A DNA stretch of 64,000 nucleotides from Aurantiochytrium sp. KH105 (Eukaryota; Sar; Bigyra; Thraustochytrida; Thraustochytriidae). The stretch's first letter is position 1, and every line of letters starts with the position of its first letter. The stretch is from contig BGKB01000212.1 of NCBI GenBank assembly GCA_003116975.1, positions 1-64,000 on the forward strand, written 5' to 3'. Both the position numbers and the translations under genes were made by a program. The notes beneath the pieces are model-generated. The model was not told the DNA's origin, did no database searches, and saw nothing but the letters and a program-made list of their open reading frames with translations. Positions 9,912-19,399 of this stretch are shown piece after piece.

Positions 9912-10439
9912 CTAAGTCGACATTTGTTTCGAGTTGATCCTGTTCACGATCGTGTCATCCATTTCACCCATGAAATTCACGCATTCTTCTCGTGAGTACG
10001 CTAAACCTTCACACGACGCGAAACTCCAATGTTTGACCGAGTCCGGCCGGTAGAAGCGCGGAACCGATGTCGTCTGCGTTGACATCGACGTGGAACGAGA
10101 CTCCGGATCATACTGCAACCAACCCGTCCAGATCGAGCGAAGATTATCTCGAGCATACTGCGCTCTTGCCTCCTCTTTCTCGGCTCTCTCCTGTTCTTTC
10201 TCGGCTCTCTCCTTCTTGATGATTCGTGCTGAATAGGCGTGACTACGGATCACACCATGTAAAGTTTTGCTGATCCATCCAGGACCATAGAAACTAGTTA
10301 GGTCTTGCATATCATCATAGACCGCCAGAAGCCCATCGTAGTCTTCCGCCTCAGCCAATTCATTGACAGTATCAAGGTCCACACGGCTTTCGAACAACGC
10401 TCTCCGCTCGTGGTACTCTCCATCCTGCGCCTCGTTCAA
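9912..10439 (-). CDS. Unidentified ORF, probably part of a gene lacking its 5' end
   Basis: 175 codons without an ATG at the start: the frame opens after a TAG at 10452-10454, and the listed first codon is TTG. The product is acidic and helical, with a tandem KERAEKEQERAEKEEARAQ coiled stretch in the middle. No domain was recognised. Base pattern and residue mix look protein-like, so it may be a 3' exon whose acceptor is that TAG, or a gene relic. It lies beside a decayed TPR gene and may belong to the same decaying locus. Confidence 0.3.
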   Translation of the reverse strand: MNEAQDGEYHERRALFESRVDLDTVNELAEAEDYDGLLAVYDDMQDLTSFYGPGWISKTLHGVIRSHAYSARIIKKERAEKEQERAEKEEARAQYARDNLRSIWTGWLQYDPESRSTSMSTQTTSVPRFYRPDSVKHWSFASCEGLAYSREECVNFMGEMDDTIVNRINSKQMST

Positions 10440-10778
10440 ACCATGTCCATCCTATTCCTCAAGTGGACTCGGCCATCTCGTCTGCACATGCTTCATACCC
10501 AAGCACGGCTCAACCACCACGGCCGCCGCTGCTCTTGCTGCTGCAGCGATGGCCGCCGCTGCTGTACAGCCAGGCCCATCGCAACGCACTGCGCCCGCGT
10601 GCAAGCCGCTGGCTGCTGCCGCACTTGCAGGTCTGCTGCACCCAAATCTAGCTGTCTGAACCAAACCTAGCACAATAGGCCCATAGACCTCAGCAACTGA
10701 CAAACCCGAGTCAACCTATCCCTGAAAAGGATGGGTGAGTGCTTCCCTAATCTAGCACCTAGACCTAGTCAAGTTAAT
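10440..10778. other. Spacer with no recognisable gene
   Basis: 339 bp, rich in CAG/GCTGCTG triplets near 10525-10570. Short Ala/Cys-rich frames in several registers are products of the triplets. Nothing else was seen. Confidence 0.5.
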
Positions 10779-11520
10779 CTAGTCCGTTTGTTGCATCAAC
10801 TTGCGGGTTATTCTGATGTTGTTGAGCGTGTTCGCCACTGAGGGGTGCCGGTCGCCAAGACTTTCCTTAGGAATCGGCAGCGCTTCCTTGTAGTGCGCAA
10901 AGGCCTCCTCGTAGCGGCCTTGATCGCGATATACATTGGCGATGTTGTTGAGCGTGGTCGCCACTGAGGGATGCCGGTCGCCAAGACTTTCCTTCGCAAT
11001 CGACAGCGCTTCCTCGAGCACCTGCAAAGCTTCAATGGTCTCGCCCTGATCACTCAAAAGTAGACCAGTGCAGACAAGAATCTTAGCAAGCTTAAGTGCA
11101 TCATTATCACCACTCCGAGCTTCCATTACTGCGTCTCGCGCCATTTTCAGCCGCCATGTGTGCACGTTTTATTGACCTCTTTGACCAAAATCACATAGCC
11201 ACCTTCCACGGTTGCTTCGATTGCTTTGTCAATCATCTCCTTGTCTTCTTTCTTCCAGCGCTCTGCATTGCGCATATGATCTTGGCCAATCCAAAAACAT
11301 TGTCAATCAGCGCCTCGACAAAAGCCAGCTCTTATCCCGGCGCGAAAACGACCTGAACATTTTGCACCTGCGTAATGGCGTCCGTGATCTCCCATACGTA
11401 CCAGGCTCGTTGCAGCGGCGCGGGCACGTCCCAGCGGACAAAGAAGATGACAAAGGTGCCTTGGAAATCTTTGCCAACGTCCTCTTCTTCGAGCAGACTG
11501 AGGTATGTCTGCGTGTTTAC
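10779..11520 (-). pseudogene. Decayed kinesin-light-chain/nephrocystin-3-like TPR gene
   Basis: Read on the minus strand, the segment first gives an uninterrupted stretch with FVIFFVRWDVPAPLQRAW and VWEI, the module that precedes TPR arrays in many large stramenopile KLC-like proteins. An in-frame TAA falls at 11332-11334. The frame then resumes with ELAFVEALIDNVFGLAK, needs a shift near 11263-11268 to continue as ERWKKEDKEMIDKAIEATVE, and needs another near 11160 to enter MARDAVMEARSGDNDALKLA. Two TPR units follow, each with GDRHPSVA.TLNNI, and the second is cut off after NNI. One stop and two frameshifts within 400 bp indicate a pseudogene. Sequencing error is unlikely to explain all three. 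Confidence 0.75.
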
Positions 11521-12192
11521 TTGTTTGCTTGCGGAACTTCGTCGAGCCCAGCAAGCTGAGTCAATTCGGGCTGCGATCCGAGCTCACGGGTCCTGGCCTA
11601 GCCTCGACGGAGGGTGATCCCTCACCACAAAGCAAGCGGGGTCCGCGTATTTCAGCCCTAGCATACCGCTACTGCCATACACACCGTGTGAGACACTTTG
11701 TATGAGTCCTGGCGCGCCTGGGCCTTAGCGCATGTCTAGGCGTAATTGGAGATAGATAATTTATTCCAAAAACTTTTTTATTATTTCAACGGCTCGTTGG
11801 CATTGTTCACATCATACTCGCGTGGTAAGTATTACGACGAGCCGCGTGCCTGTCGCCCTGCCTACTTGCCTGCCTGCCTGCTTGCCCACTAGTCTGCCTG
11901 CCTGCTCCGAACACGAACGCACCACCAGACAAATTTGGTCGAATGCGGGGCGAACGAACCCGTTTATCGTTCGCTTTGCTTTGCACCACGCCATTTCATA
12001 ACAAACCAGCAGCAGAGAGCGCGCGTGCGCCGTCGCGCGTGTGCGCCGTGGCGCTGCGGCGAGAGCGCGCATCAGCAGCTAGCAGGCAAGGACGCCGCAG
12101 GCTGGCGCTGATAGCTAGCTACACGTGCTGCTTCGCTGCGCCCACGTCCAAAGCGTTCGGGGCCGCGATAAGCCTGCGAGAACACAAGTCAA
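11521..12192. promoter_or_regulatory. Upstream region of the K+ channel gene
   Basis: About 670 bp. It contains a CCTG/CTTG-type repeat at 11848-11907 and GC-rich sequence before the ATG at 12193. No gene was seen. Confidence 0.35.
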
Positions 12193-15100
12193 ATGCTCCG
12201 AAAACGAAGCTCGCGGTCCTCCAAGGTCGACCCCGCGTTACAGTATGGGGTGGATGGCAAGGAGGTCGCCACTGAGAATGAGGACGTCTTGAAGGTGATG
12301 ACCTCGACGTCTCATGACCAGCTACGCAAATTCCAGGACGAGCTTCGTGAATCGTCGGCAAGCTCGAGCACTTTTCGCGAGAGACTCGAGTATGCCCTCG
12401 CGACCTCTCGGAGTGGCATGCTGCTCGACGCGGCCAACGCGATCCTTACAATCACCGCTTGCGCGCTCTACGTGGCAGAAACATATGTGTGGAGTAGGCA
12501 GGACTGCACCTTGTCAAATTCCAACGAAAGGAATGGAACCTTGAGGAATTTCGTCACGGCTGACTTATGCCTCAGCATTGTCTTCGCTGTCGACTTTGCA
12601 TTGCACTTTTTTGTGGCGCACAAGCGCCTCGTTTTCATCGTGAGCGCGCAAGGTATCATCGAACTCGCCACAACGTTACCAGGATTCCTCTGCGAGTACA
12701 TGCTGCTGAACGACATGTACACAGTGTGCGATCTTCGAAAAGAGGTTTCGCCCTTGACAGTTGTGTGCTTACTCCGAGTGCTCCGGGTCTTTCGCTTAGT
12801 GCGAACAAGCCGACTCTTGGCCTTTGTGGAGTCCGAGATTCTAAGACAGGTGTACACAATGACGCTCTCAGTTCTCTATCTGATTTTCTTTGCATCTGGG
12901 GTTTTGCATCTCGTGGAGAACACAGAGGCCTTATGGCAAAACGGCACAGAAATGACTCGCAAATCGTTCTTTGACATCAACTACCTCATTGTCACGACAA
13001 TTACAACCGTAGGGTACGGCGACGTTGTGCCTGAGACGATGCTGGGGCGCGCCGTCATTATGGGAATGATGTGCACTACGGTTATTCTCGTCCCTAAGCA
13101 GACAAACAAGCTCGTGGCGCTCATGGCAATGACGTCGGTCTACGCGCGACAGTCGTACAACCGCAAGGGGCAGACGTCTCATATCGTAGTTTCGGGCGAC
13201 GTGCATGGTCGGGCTATTCTCGACTTCTTTCGCGAATTTTTTCACCCCGATCATGGAAACACGAACCAGGGCGCAGTCATCATTGGGGAGGGCCTTCCTT
13301 CGCCCGAGATCCGCTCTTTGCTCAGCGACCCAAGATTTGCGTATATGATCACCTACCTCGATGGTACCGTCATGCTCGACCGCGACCTTTCGCGGGCCGC
13401 CCTGGAAGACGCTGAAGGCATTTTTCTGCTCACGAACAAGCATTCTCGAATGCCACAGCACGATGACGCGAGCTGTATTTTGCGCGCGCTTTCTGTCCAC
13501 CGATACCTGCAGAAGCGATGCGGTTCACATGAGCCGGCGGGCGAGGCGAGTCTGTCAAAGGAGAGCAGCGTTCCAAGTCTCCCAGGACCAATGCTTCGTC
13601 GACGAACGAAGAAACCGACACTCTGCATTCAGCTTTTGCAGTCTGAGAGCAGGAGACTCTTCGAGTCCTCGCGACGGCAGATAGGGCACCATGATCTGTG
13701 CCATACCCAGCTCGTCTGCATTGATGAGATTAAAAACAACATCATGGCCAAAAGCTGTCTTGTGCCCGGGTTGACGACAATGATCAACAATCTCGTAGCC
13801 TCAAGCGAGGAACCTACGCTTTCGAGCAACGAAGCACCCTGGCTCCATGAATATGCCGAAGGCGTCGGCTATGAAATGTACCGTATCGAGCTCTCCGGAT
13901 ACCTACAGGGACTGCCCTTTTCATCCATGGCAGAAGAAGTCTATCTCGCGACAGGAGTGCTGGTTTTTGCACTGGAGCTTGCGCATGTACGAGCTGGCTC
14001 ATATGTGGCGTTGAACCCAGGCCGCTTCGTTATTCCACATGCTGTGCCCGAGCTTGCCATCTTTGCGATTGTCCTTGCCGGGGATCTGGACGAGGCGCTG
14101 GTCATTAGCACCTCAGATAAGGTCACGGAAGAAATCCGTGACAAGGTCTTTCAAAACATCACTCTCAACACCGCCGACCAAGAAGGTTTTTCTCCCCCGC
14201 AGCCAAAGAATGATCGTACGAGAATGAGCATGAGTGCGCATCTCCCGAGACTCTTTGCTGGATTCTCTCGAGGAAGCTCGACCAGCGTTATTGGAAGCGA
14301 AATGAGCCAAAATGGGGGCAGCGGCAGACATCTCAACGTATCGCAGCGTCTGCTGAAAATCGACAACGATGAGGACACGGCGCCAACGTTTAGCCGGCAA
14401 TTTTCTTCCCAGATGCTTGGCCAAGCGCGGCACAGCATGAGCTTTCGAGCGAGAGATGGTCTTCATCGCGAATTTTATGCCGCCGAAGAGCCGTCAACGC
14501 TGGAGGAGCGTCAGCTTTCGTCGTGCGGACCGGACTTCAATAAGCACATTGTCGTATTCGGAGAAGTTTCGCAGCTGTACAACTTTGTCTTGCCCCTTCG
14601 GCGAAAAAAGTTAGGGGAGATTGTTCCGATTGTTGTCGTACATACTCGTGTTCCTAGCGAGCAAGAGTGGCAGGCAATTGCACGATTTGATGAGCTTTAC
14701 TTTATGCAAGGGTCGTCGCTGGACGTGCATGACTTGCGACGCGTGAGCATTCGGCATGCCTCTCGCGCTGTACTCTTTGCCAAGGTGAATGAACTTGGTC
14801 AAATGCCGAGCGAAGCTCTCGTCGATGCAGACTCTGTGTTTGCATATTCAATCATTGCCAAAGACTGCCCAGATGTGCAAATCAACGTCGAGTTGGCCGT
14901 ACAGACAAACATTTCGTACTTGGCGGATGAAGACAAGCTCCGGGCCTGCGGTATCAAGGCTTCGGATCGGTACATGTACGTCCCCCCCTTTGCCGCCGGC
15001 CAAATCTACACGTCATCTGTCCTCGATACGCTCTCGGGGCAATCCTACTACAACCACAAGCTCATTGACATTTTGCATCAGCTTGTCATTGGCCAAAGTC

Positions 15101-15780
15101 CGGAGTCCGCGTCTCGCTGGCAACAAGAAACAGACCATCTAGTCGCAAACGCGATTCACAGCAGTGAATTACACATGATCCCCGTTCCCCCTGAGCTGCA
15201 CGACAAGACTTACGGAGACTTGGTTGGCTATCTGAATAAGCAGGAAATCATCCCGCTCGGTCTCCGCCGCGGTGTCTTGAAGGAGCGTCAAAACGTCATG
15301 CCCTACGTGGTGACGAATCCCCCGCGCGACATGGAGATCAAGCGCATCGACAAGGTCTTTGTGCTTTCCCGTGAGCCGCCAGTCCAGCGAGTAAGCCAGC
15401 GCAACCTTTTAGGGGATGAAGGCCTGAAAAGCGAAGTCCCTTCGTCATCTAACCCGGAATCATCCCTCGACACAGTGGACGAGAGCGTCGTGTCCAAGGG
15501 TCCGTCTTCGCGTCGAATTTCGGTGTCAAGACGAGCCTCGACTTCGTCGAGAATTTCTTCCCGGAATTCTCGCATTTTCTCGCAAGAGAGTCTCGGAGAA
15601 GGCGAAGCGGACGTCGACGTTGATGACGAGCACGACGACGACGAACTCAAGGCCGCGCTCAGCTCTTTCCAGACCGAGATGCGTACAGAGCTTGCTTCGC
15701 TCTCGAGCGAGATGCGCGTCTTATTGCAAAGTATCCGGGCGGACAGCTCAAACGAGGGCGACGAGGAGACACAAGCATGA
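12193..15780 (+). CDS. Calcium-activated (BK/Slo-type) potassium channel alpha subunit
   Basis: 1195 residues in one exon. Hydrophobic segments S1-S6 lie in about the first 310 residues. S4 carries Arg at 195, 198, 201, 204 and 207, a perfect every-third-residue array. The pore signature TVGYGD is at residues 272-277. The large cytosolic part starts with an RCK1 domain (SHIVVSGDVHGRAILDFF, ~330) and contains a second RCK/TrkA-N-like domain (NKHIVVFGEVSQ, ~783). This order, with a gating ring of two RCK domains, is that of Slo-family K+ channels. The C-terminus is Ser-rich, then acidic. The stop TGA is at 15778. A plasma-membrane or ciliary K+ efflux channel gated by voltage and intracellular ions is expected. 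The S0 helix of animal BK is not evident. Confidence 0.9.
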   Translation: MLRKRSSRSSKVDPALQYGVDGKEVATENEDVLKVMTSTSHDQLRKFQDELRESSASSSTFRERLEYALATSRSGMLLDAANAILTITACALYVAETYVWSRQDCTLSNSNERNGTLRNFVTADLCLSIVFAVDFALHFFVAHKRLVFIVSAQGIIELATTLPGFLCEYMLLNDMYTVCDLRKEVSPLTVVCLLRVLRVFRLVRTSRLLAFVESEILRQVYTMTLSVLYLIFFASGVLHLVENTEALWQNGTEMTRKSFFDINYLIVTTITTVGYGDVVPETMLGRAVIMGMMCTTVILVPKQTNKLVALMAMTSVYARQSYNRKGQTSHIVVSGDVHGRAILDFFREFFHPDHGNTNQGAVIIGEGLPSPEIRSLLSDPRFAYMITYLDGTVMLDRDLSRAALEDAEGIFLLTNKHSRMPQHDDASCILRALSVHRYLQKRCGSHEPAGEASLSKESSVPSLPGPMLRRRTKKPTLCIQLLQSESRRLFESSRRQIGHHDLCHTQLVCIDEIKNNIMAKSCLVPGLTTMINNLVASSEEPTLSSNEAPWLHEYAEGVGYEMYRIELSGYLQGLPFSSMAEEVYLATGVLVFALELAHVRAGSYVALNPGRFVIPHAVPELAIFAIVLAGDLDEALVISTSDKVTEEIRDKVFQNITLNTADQEGFSPPQPKNDRTRMSMSAHLPRLFAGFSRGSSTSVIGSEMSQNGGSGRHLNVSQRLLKIDNDEDTAPTFSRQFSSQMLGQARHSMSFRARDGLHREFYAAEEPSTLEERQLSSCGPDFNKHIVVFGEVSQLYNFVLPLRRKKLGEIVPIVVVHTRVPSEQEWQAIARFDELYFMQGSSLDVHDLRRVSIRHASRAVLFAKVNELGQMPSEALVDADSVFAYSIIAKDCPDVQINVELAVQTNISYLADEDKLRACGIKASDRYMYVPPFAAGQIYTSSVLDTLSGQSYYNHKLIDILHQLVIGQSPESASRWQQETDHLVANAIHSSELHMIPVPPELHDKTYGDLVGYLNKQEIIPLGLRRGVLKERQNVMPYVVTNPPRDMEIKRIDKVFVLSREPPVQRVSQRNLLGDEGLKSEVPSSSNPESSLDTVDESVVSKGPSSRRISVSRRASTSSRISSRNSRIFSQESLGEGEADVDVDDEHDDDELKAALSSFQTEMRTELASLSSEMRVLLQSIRADSSNEGDEETQA

Positions 15781-16086
15781 TTGTCCAAAACGAACATGGG
15801 AAAAACAATAACGTGATCGAACCTGATCTGATCTGATTTAGAAACAAGAAGGAAGAAAAAAGGAGAAACAAACGAAGGTAATCATGAAGAAGAAGAAGAA
15901 GAAGAAGAAGGAGAAGAAGAAGAGGGAATGCAATAACGAGAAGAAAGGAACCTCTGCTCGGTGTTTGTTTTCGTTCATTCCTGGTCTGGTCTATTCTGGT
16001 CTATTCTGGTCTGGTCAGGTCTGGTCTAGTATTGTCTTGTGCACATAATCTTCCCTTTTTTCGCCCTTCAGCTACACAGCGCCCCA
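15781..16086. other. Convergent spacer with GAA and TCTGG repeats
   Basis: It holds (GAA)n at about 15886-15926 and a degenerate CTGGTCTATT/CTGGT array at 15979-16030. No gene was seen. Confidence 0.7.
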
Positions 16087-16642
16087 CTACGCTCTCCAGA
16101 CAGCGCTAGGATTTTCCCGGAAGTCCCAAATGTCTGCGGTGGGCGAGAAATCCTCGGTGCCTGTGATTTCCTTTAACAAATCTTCTTTCTCCTGCGCAGT
16201 GCGGTGCATTTTGATCTTTAGACATTTGAAGAGGTTCGACTGCATTTGCTGGCAATCGTCCACGCTACCGCGCTGGTAGTAAGTCGACACCTAGAGATAT
16301 TTATAGGCCGTTCAATCATCAGGTTTCATGCCGTTCGTCAGCTTTCGCAATTTGGCAAAGACATCATACACTTTCACATAAAGACGCTGCAAAAGTAGCG
16401 GTAAATCATCGCTGCAGACCATCCCGTCCCTGAGTCTCTTTGACATTGTCACCTACCTGGTTGGCTGGGCTGTAGCAGAACATGAGCGCGTCGAGATGCT
16501 TGACGCAATCTGTTTTGGTGCCGATCTCCACCGCCCGTTCTTCATCCGAGAGCTCTTTCGATGGCGCGGGAACGGCGGTAGTTGCGGCCGAGCCATTGGC
16601 CGTTGCCAGCGGGATCTCCTGACCTTCTTTGTCGTCGCTCAT
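16087..16642 (-). CDS. Twin CX9C (DUF3128/EMI1-like) small protein, two exons
   Basis: Exon 1 is 16457-16642 (62 codons, ATG at 16642). An intron of 166 bp starts CAG|GTAGGT and ends CTAG. Exon 2 is 16087-16290, phase 0. The product is 129 residues. Cys46/Cys56 and Cys75/Cys85 form two CX9C motifs within predicted helices, flanked by a C-terminal IWDFRENPSAVW. This arrangement fits the DUF3128 group, which includes yeast Emi1, a coiled-coil-helix-coiled-coil-helix-type fold oxidised in the mitochondrial intermembrane space or related to mitochondrial biogenesis. The N-terminus is an acidic and Ala-rich linker without an obvious transit peptide, as usual for such proteins. Confidence 0.75.
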
Positions 16643-17038
16643 CGTGCCAAAGACATGAAGGGGTTTGCTTGCAGTCTCTCTCTCTCTCTCGCTGTCTTCG
16701 CAGCGCAGACCATTCAACAAGGGGTACGCACGCGCACCCCCCCCTTCATTTGTTCACACGTGTGCATACGTAATGAGTAGAAGTAGGCCTAGGCCTAGCC
16801 TAGGCACGGAAAGAGAGTTGTCACATCGTGAGCCCCATTCTTCACTGCACTCCCATCCAGTTCAACGCATTAAAGGAGCCTGCGACTTCTGCATTTCTTG
16901 GACCAAAGAACTCGAAGAAGGTGTGAGTGCTCTTGATGATTATGAATTGCTTTCCAGCATCAAAAGCATAGGCCTAGGGTAAAAAGAAGAGGTAGAGATA
17001 CATCACGAACAGAAGGAGACAGTTTATCGTTATCAGGA
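16643..17038. other. Spacer with TAGGCC palindromes
   Basis: It holds a (TC)n tract near 16675-16690 in the leader of the CX9C gene. Interlocking TAGGCCTA palindromes lie at 16783-16805 and 16969-16979. No gene was seen. Confidence 0.5.
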
Positions 17039-19102
17039 CTACGCGTCGAGAAGCTGACGAACTTGCTGTGGATCGTGAAGTAAAATGTTGGAAAGCTGCG
17101 CAGGCTGATAACCGCTGCGTGAGAGGTCTTGTAAAGTAGCGTAAAACTGCTCATAGGTCGCGGCAATGGCGCCCGCCGTGGCGTTGCGAGCACTTGCACG
17201 CAGCCGAGGGCTGGAGAGGCGGTCGAACTCCGGCATGACGAGCGAGAACATGGATTTGTAAAAGCTGTCGAGGACTTCGCGAAGCGCATCGAGCGTCATG
17301 CCCGGCTGCTGCGCAAGAGGCTGTGATGGGTCTGCGCGTGCAATAAGTTCCATCTTATCAGCCATGCCACTGCGGCGCAAAATAGCATCCGCCTGCTCCC
17401 TCACCAGCAGGTCGGTCCAATCTCCAATTTCGGCGGTGAGACGCTGCACCCAGCTCACGGTAAAATCATACCGGGTGAGACTGCTTTGCATGGCCACGAG
17501 ATTGTTGATGATATAGACAGCAGCATCGGCTCGGTCGAGGCCCGAGGCACTTTGCCGGCACGCCTGCATGAGCGGGCCAATGAAGGCGTTGAGCACAGGC
17601 GCGAAGCGGCGTTCACGCTCCTCTGCAGTTTGTGCCTCAAGCGCCGCCGTGGAGAGCGCTTCGTCGTGCACGGCAAGAATATCAGAGAGCCTGCGAATGA
17701 GCTCGCTGACCTCGAGGGCGACGGAGAGATCCCGCGGATACGCCGGCGGAGCAGCGAGAAGCTTGTCGCATTGTGCTTTTACAGACATGAAAAAGGTCTC
17801 CTGCGCCGCTGCATGCAGACCCCCGATGGTCTCCACTGCGAGAGCACGCGGACTTGCGAGAACGTTTTCAAGGGTTCCCTGGTAGAACTCGAGCAAATTG
17901 GTCATCTTGAAAACAACGAGAAGCGTTGGATCCGAGGCAAGTACCTGGCGCACGCGTCCTCCGAGTGGTCCTGCTACGCCCTGAAAGATCATATCCAACG
18001 TGGCAACGTTTCTTTCAAGAGGCGTTGCTTCTTTCTTGGTCTCGTTATCTTCGGCGCCTTTGATCCCCTCGACGACGGAGTCGCCCACCTTGGCGGTTTC
18101 TTTGCTACCCTCGAGACTTGTTTCCCCTGTAACAGCCTTCTCCATGTCTTGAAGCGTAGGAGGCGCCTCCACGCTGGGATGAGGGTTAAGGGGAAAGAGC
18201 GCAAAGACGAGACGCTTTTCCACTGCCATGGCTTGATGCACCCACGCCAGCATATCTCCCACATATCGTAGCGGGTCGTGAGCATGCAGCTCAATCGGTC
18301 GCGCAGCGCCACCAGCACCGCCCTGAGTGAGTGCGGCGGCAAAACGAGCTGCGATCGCTGCAGATCGATGTTCAGCGATGCAGTTGCGGGCTTGATCGTA
18401 GTATGCTGGAGCTTCGGCCAGTGTGGCAATGCCGCGTTTGAGTGCTTCCGACGGATCGGGAAAGTCGGGGTCGAGCTGGCCACACTGGCTTTGGACCCAG
18501 CCAAAGAGCTGCTCGTACGCTTGGCCCTGGAAAACGGCCATGGCGTCAAAAAGTTCAAGGCCCGCGCTCTGGAATTGTGAGCTAATGAGAGCTTGGCACT
18601 CCGTTCGGATTCGCTGGACATCTTCGAGTGCGCTGAAGAAAAGCGCGCCACCATCGGTCCCTTGTGGACCCTGGCGGAGGGCCAGGAGCTGGGCATCGGT
18701 GAGCTTGAAGCGCTTCAAAAAGTTTTCCATGACCTTTGATCTCTCTACAGCGTCGTTGCGACGGGACGCAAGGTCCTGCGTCAGCTCTTTAAACTTGCTC
18801 GTCTCCTCTGCGCACTTGTCGAGGCGGTCGACGAGGTCGTCGCACACTAGATGGATATCCTCCACGCTGCGGCTGAGGACGTCGATGCTCGACTGGATCG
18901 GTTCGAACTCGGCAACGAATTTCTCGACGAGCTCCAGGCCGCGTGTTTCCAGGTCTGCGCGCAGGTTTCGCCTCGCCTCGAGCGTGTTCTCCTGAGGGAA
19001 AAACGCTGCCAGCGCGTCGAGGGCGTCCAACATGGCCGGTGTGTCTGTCCTCATCTCCTGCACCTTTCTCAGTTTCTTACGGAAGACCGAGGGAGGCGCC
19101 AT
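17039..19102 (-). CDS. COG6: Conserved oligomeric Golgi complex subunit 6
   Basis: 687 residues, close to the family's usual ~650, with the ATG at 19102. The N-terminal 160 residues form the coiled-coil that joins COG6 to its lobe, with FFPQENTLEARRNLRADLE and, later, IQSSIDVLSRSVEDIHLVCD, which fits COG6 well. The rest is the helical-rod region with blocks such as LFGWVQSQCGQLDPDFPD, DPLRYVGDMLAWVHQA and RYDFTVSWVQRLTAEIGDW. COG6 is part of lobe B of the eight-subunit COG tether, which captures vesicles recycling Golgi enzymes. An insert rich in Lys/Glu (residues ~305-350, ETAKVGDSVVEGIKGAEDN) is longer than usual. No transmembrane segment, as expected. Confidence 0.9.
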   Translation of the reverse strand: MAPPSVFRKKLRKVQEMRTDTPAMLDALDALAAFFPQENTLEARRNLRADLETRGLELVEKFVAEFEPIQSSIDVLSRSVEDIHLVCDDLVDRLDKCAEETSKFKELTQDLASRRNDAVERSKVMENFLKRFKLTDAQLLALRQGPQGTDGGALFFSALEDVQRIRTECQALISSQFQSAGLELFDAMAVFQGQAYEQLFGWVQSQCGQLDPDFPDPSEALKRGIATLAEAPAYYDQARNCIAEHRSAAIAARFAAALTQGGAGGAARPIELHAHDPLRYVGDMLAWVHQAMAVEKRLVFALFPLNPHPSVEAPPTLQDMEKAVTGETSLEGSKETAKVGDSVVEGIKGAEDNETKKEATPLERNVATLDMIFQGVAGPLGGRVRQVLASDPTLLVVFKMTNLLEFYQGTLENVLASPRALAVETIGGLHAAAQETFFMSVKAQCDKLLAAPPAYPRDLSVALEVSELIRRLSDILAVHDEALSTAALEAQTAEERERRFAPVLNAFIGPLMQACRQSASGLDRADAAVYIINNLVAMQSSLTRYDFTVSWVQRLTAEIGDWTDLLVREQADAILRRSGMADKMELIARADPSQPLAQQPGMTLDALREVLDSFYKSMFSLVMPEFDRLSSPRLRASARNATAGAIAATYEQFYATLQDLSRSGYQPAQLSNILLHDPQQVRQLLDA

Positions 19103-19399
19103 GGTGCCTAGTGCGCGTGTCCCCTTGCGGGGCGTCCCTCCGTCCTTGTCCTCGTCGCCCGCCGCTCGTCGTCGACGTCAAAGACCTTGGTGCTTTGGTC
19201 TTTTGGCGGCGCGAAACAACCCAAAATCGACTCTTCACGAAAAAGAAGTGCGTCAAAATCGGTCAAAAGAAAGAAAAGATCACATGCTTTGCTATGTTCT
19301 TGAAACTACAAACCAGCCGGCCGAGATCAAACGAATGCACTCAACCTCAGCTGGCAGGGGACCCAGGCACAAGTAGGGATGTATATACCTCTTCACTTG

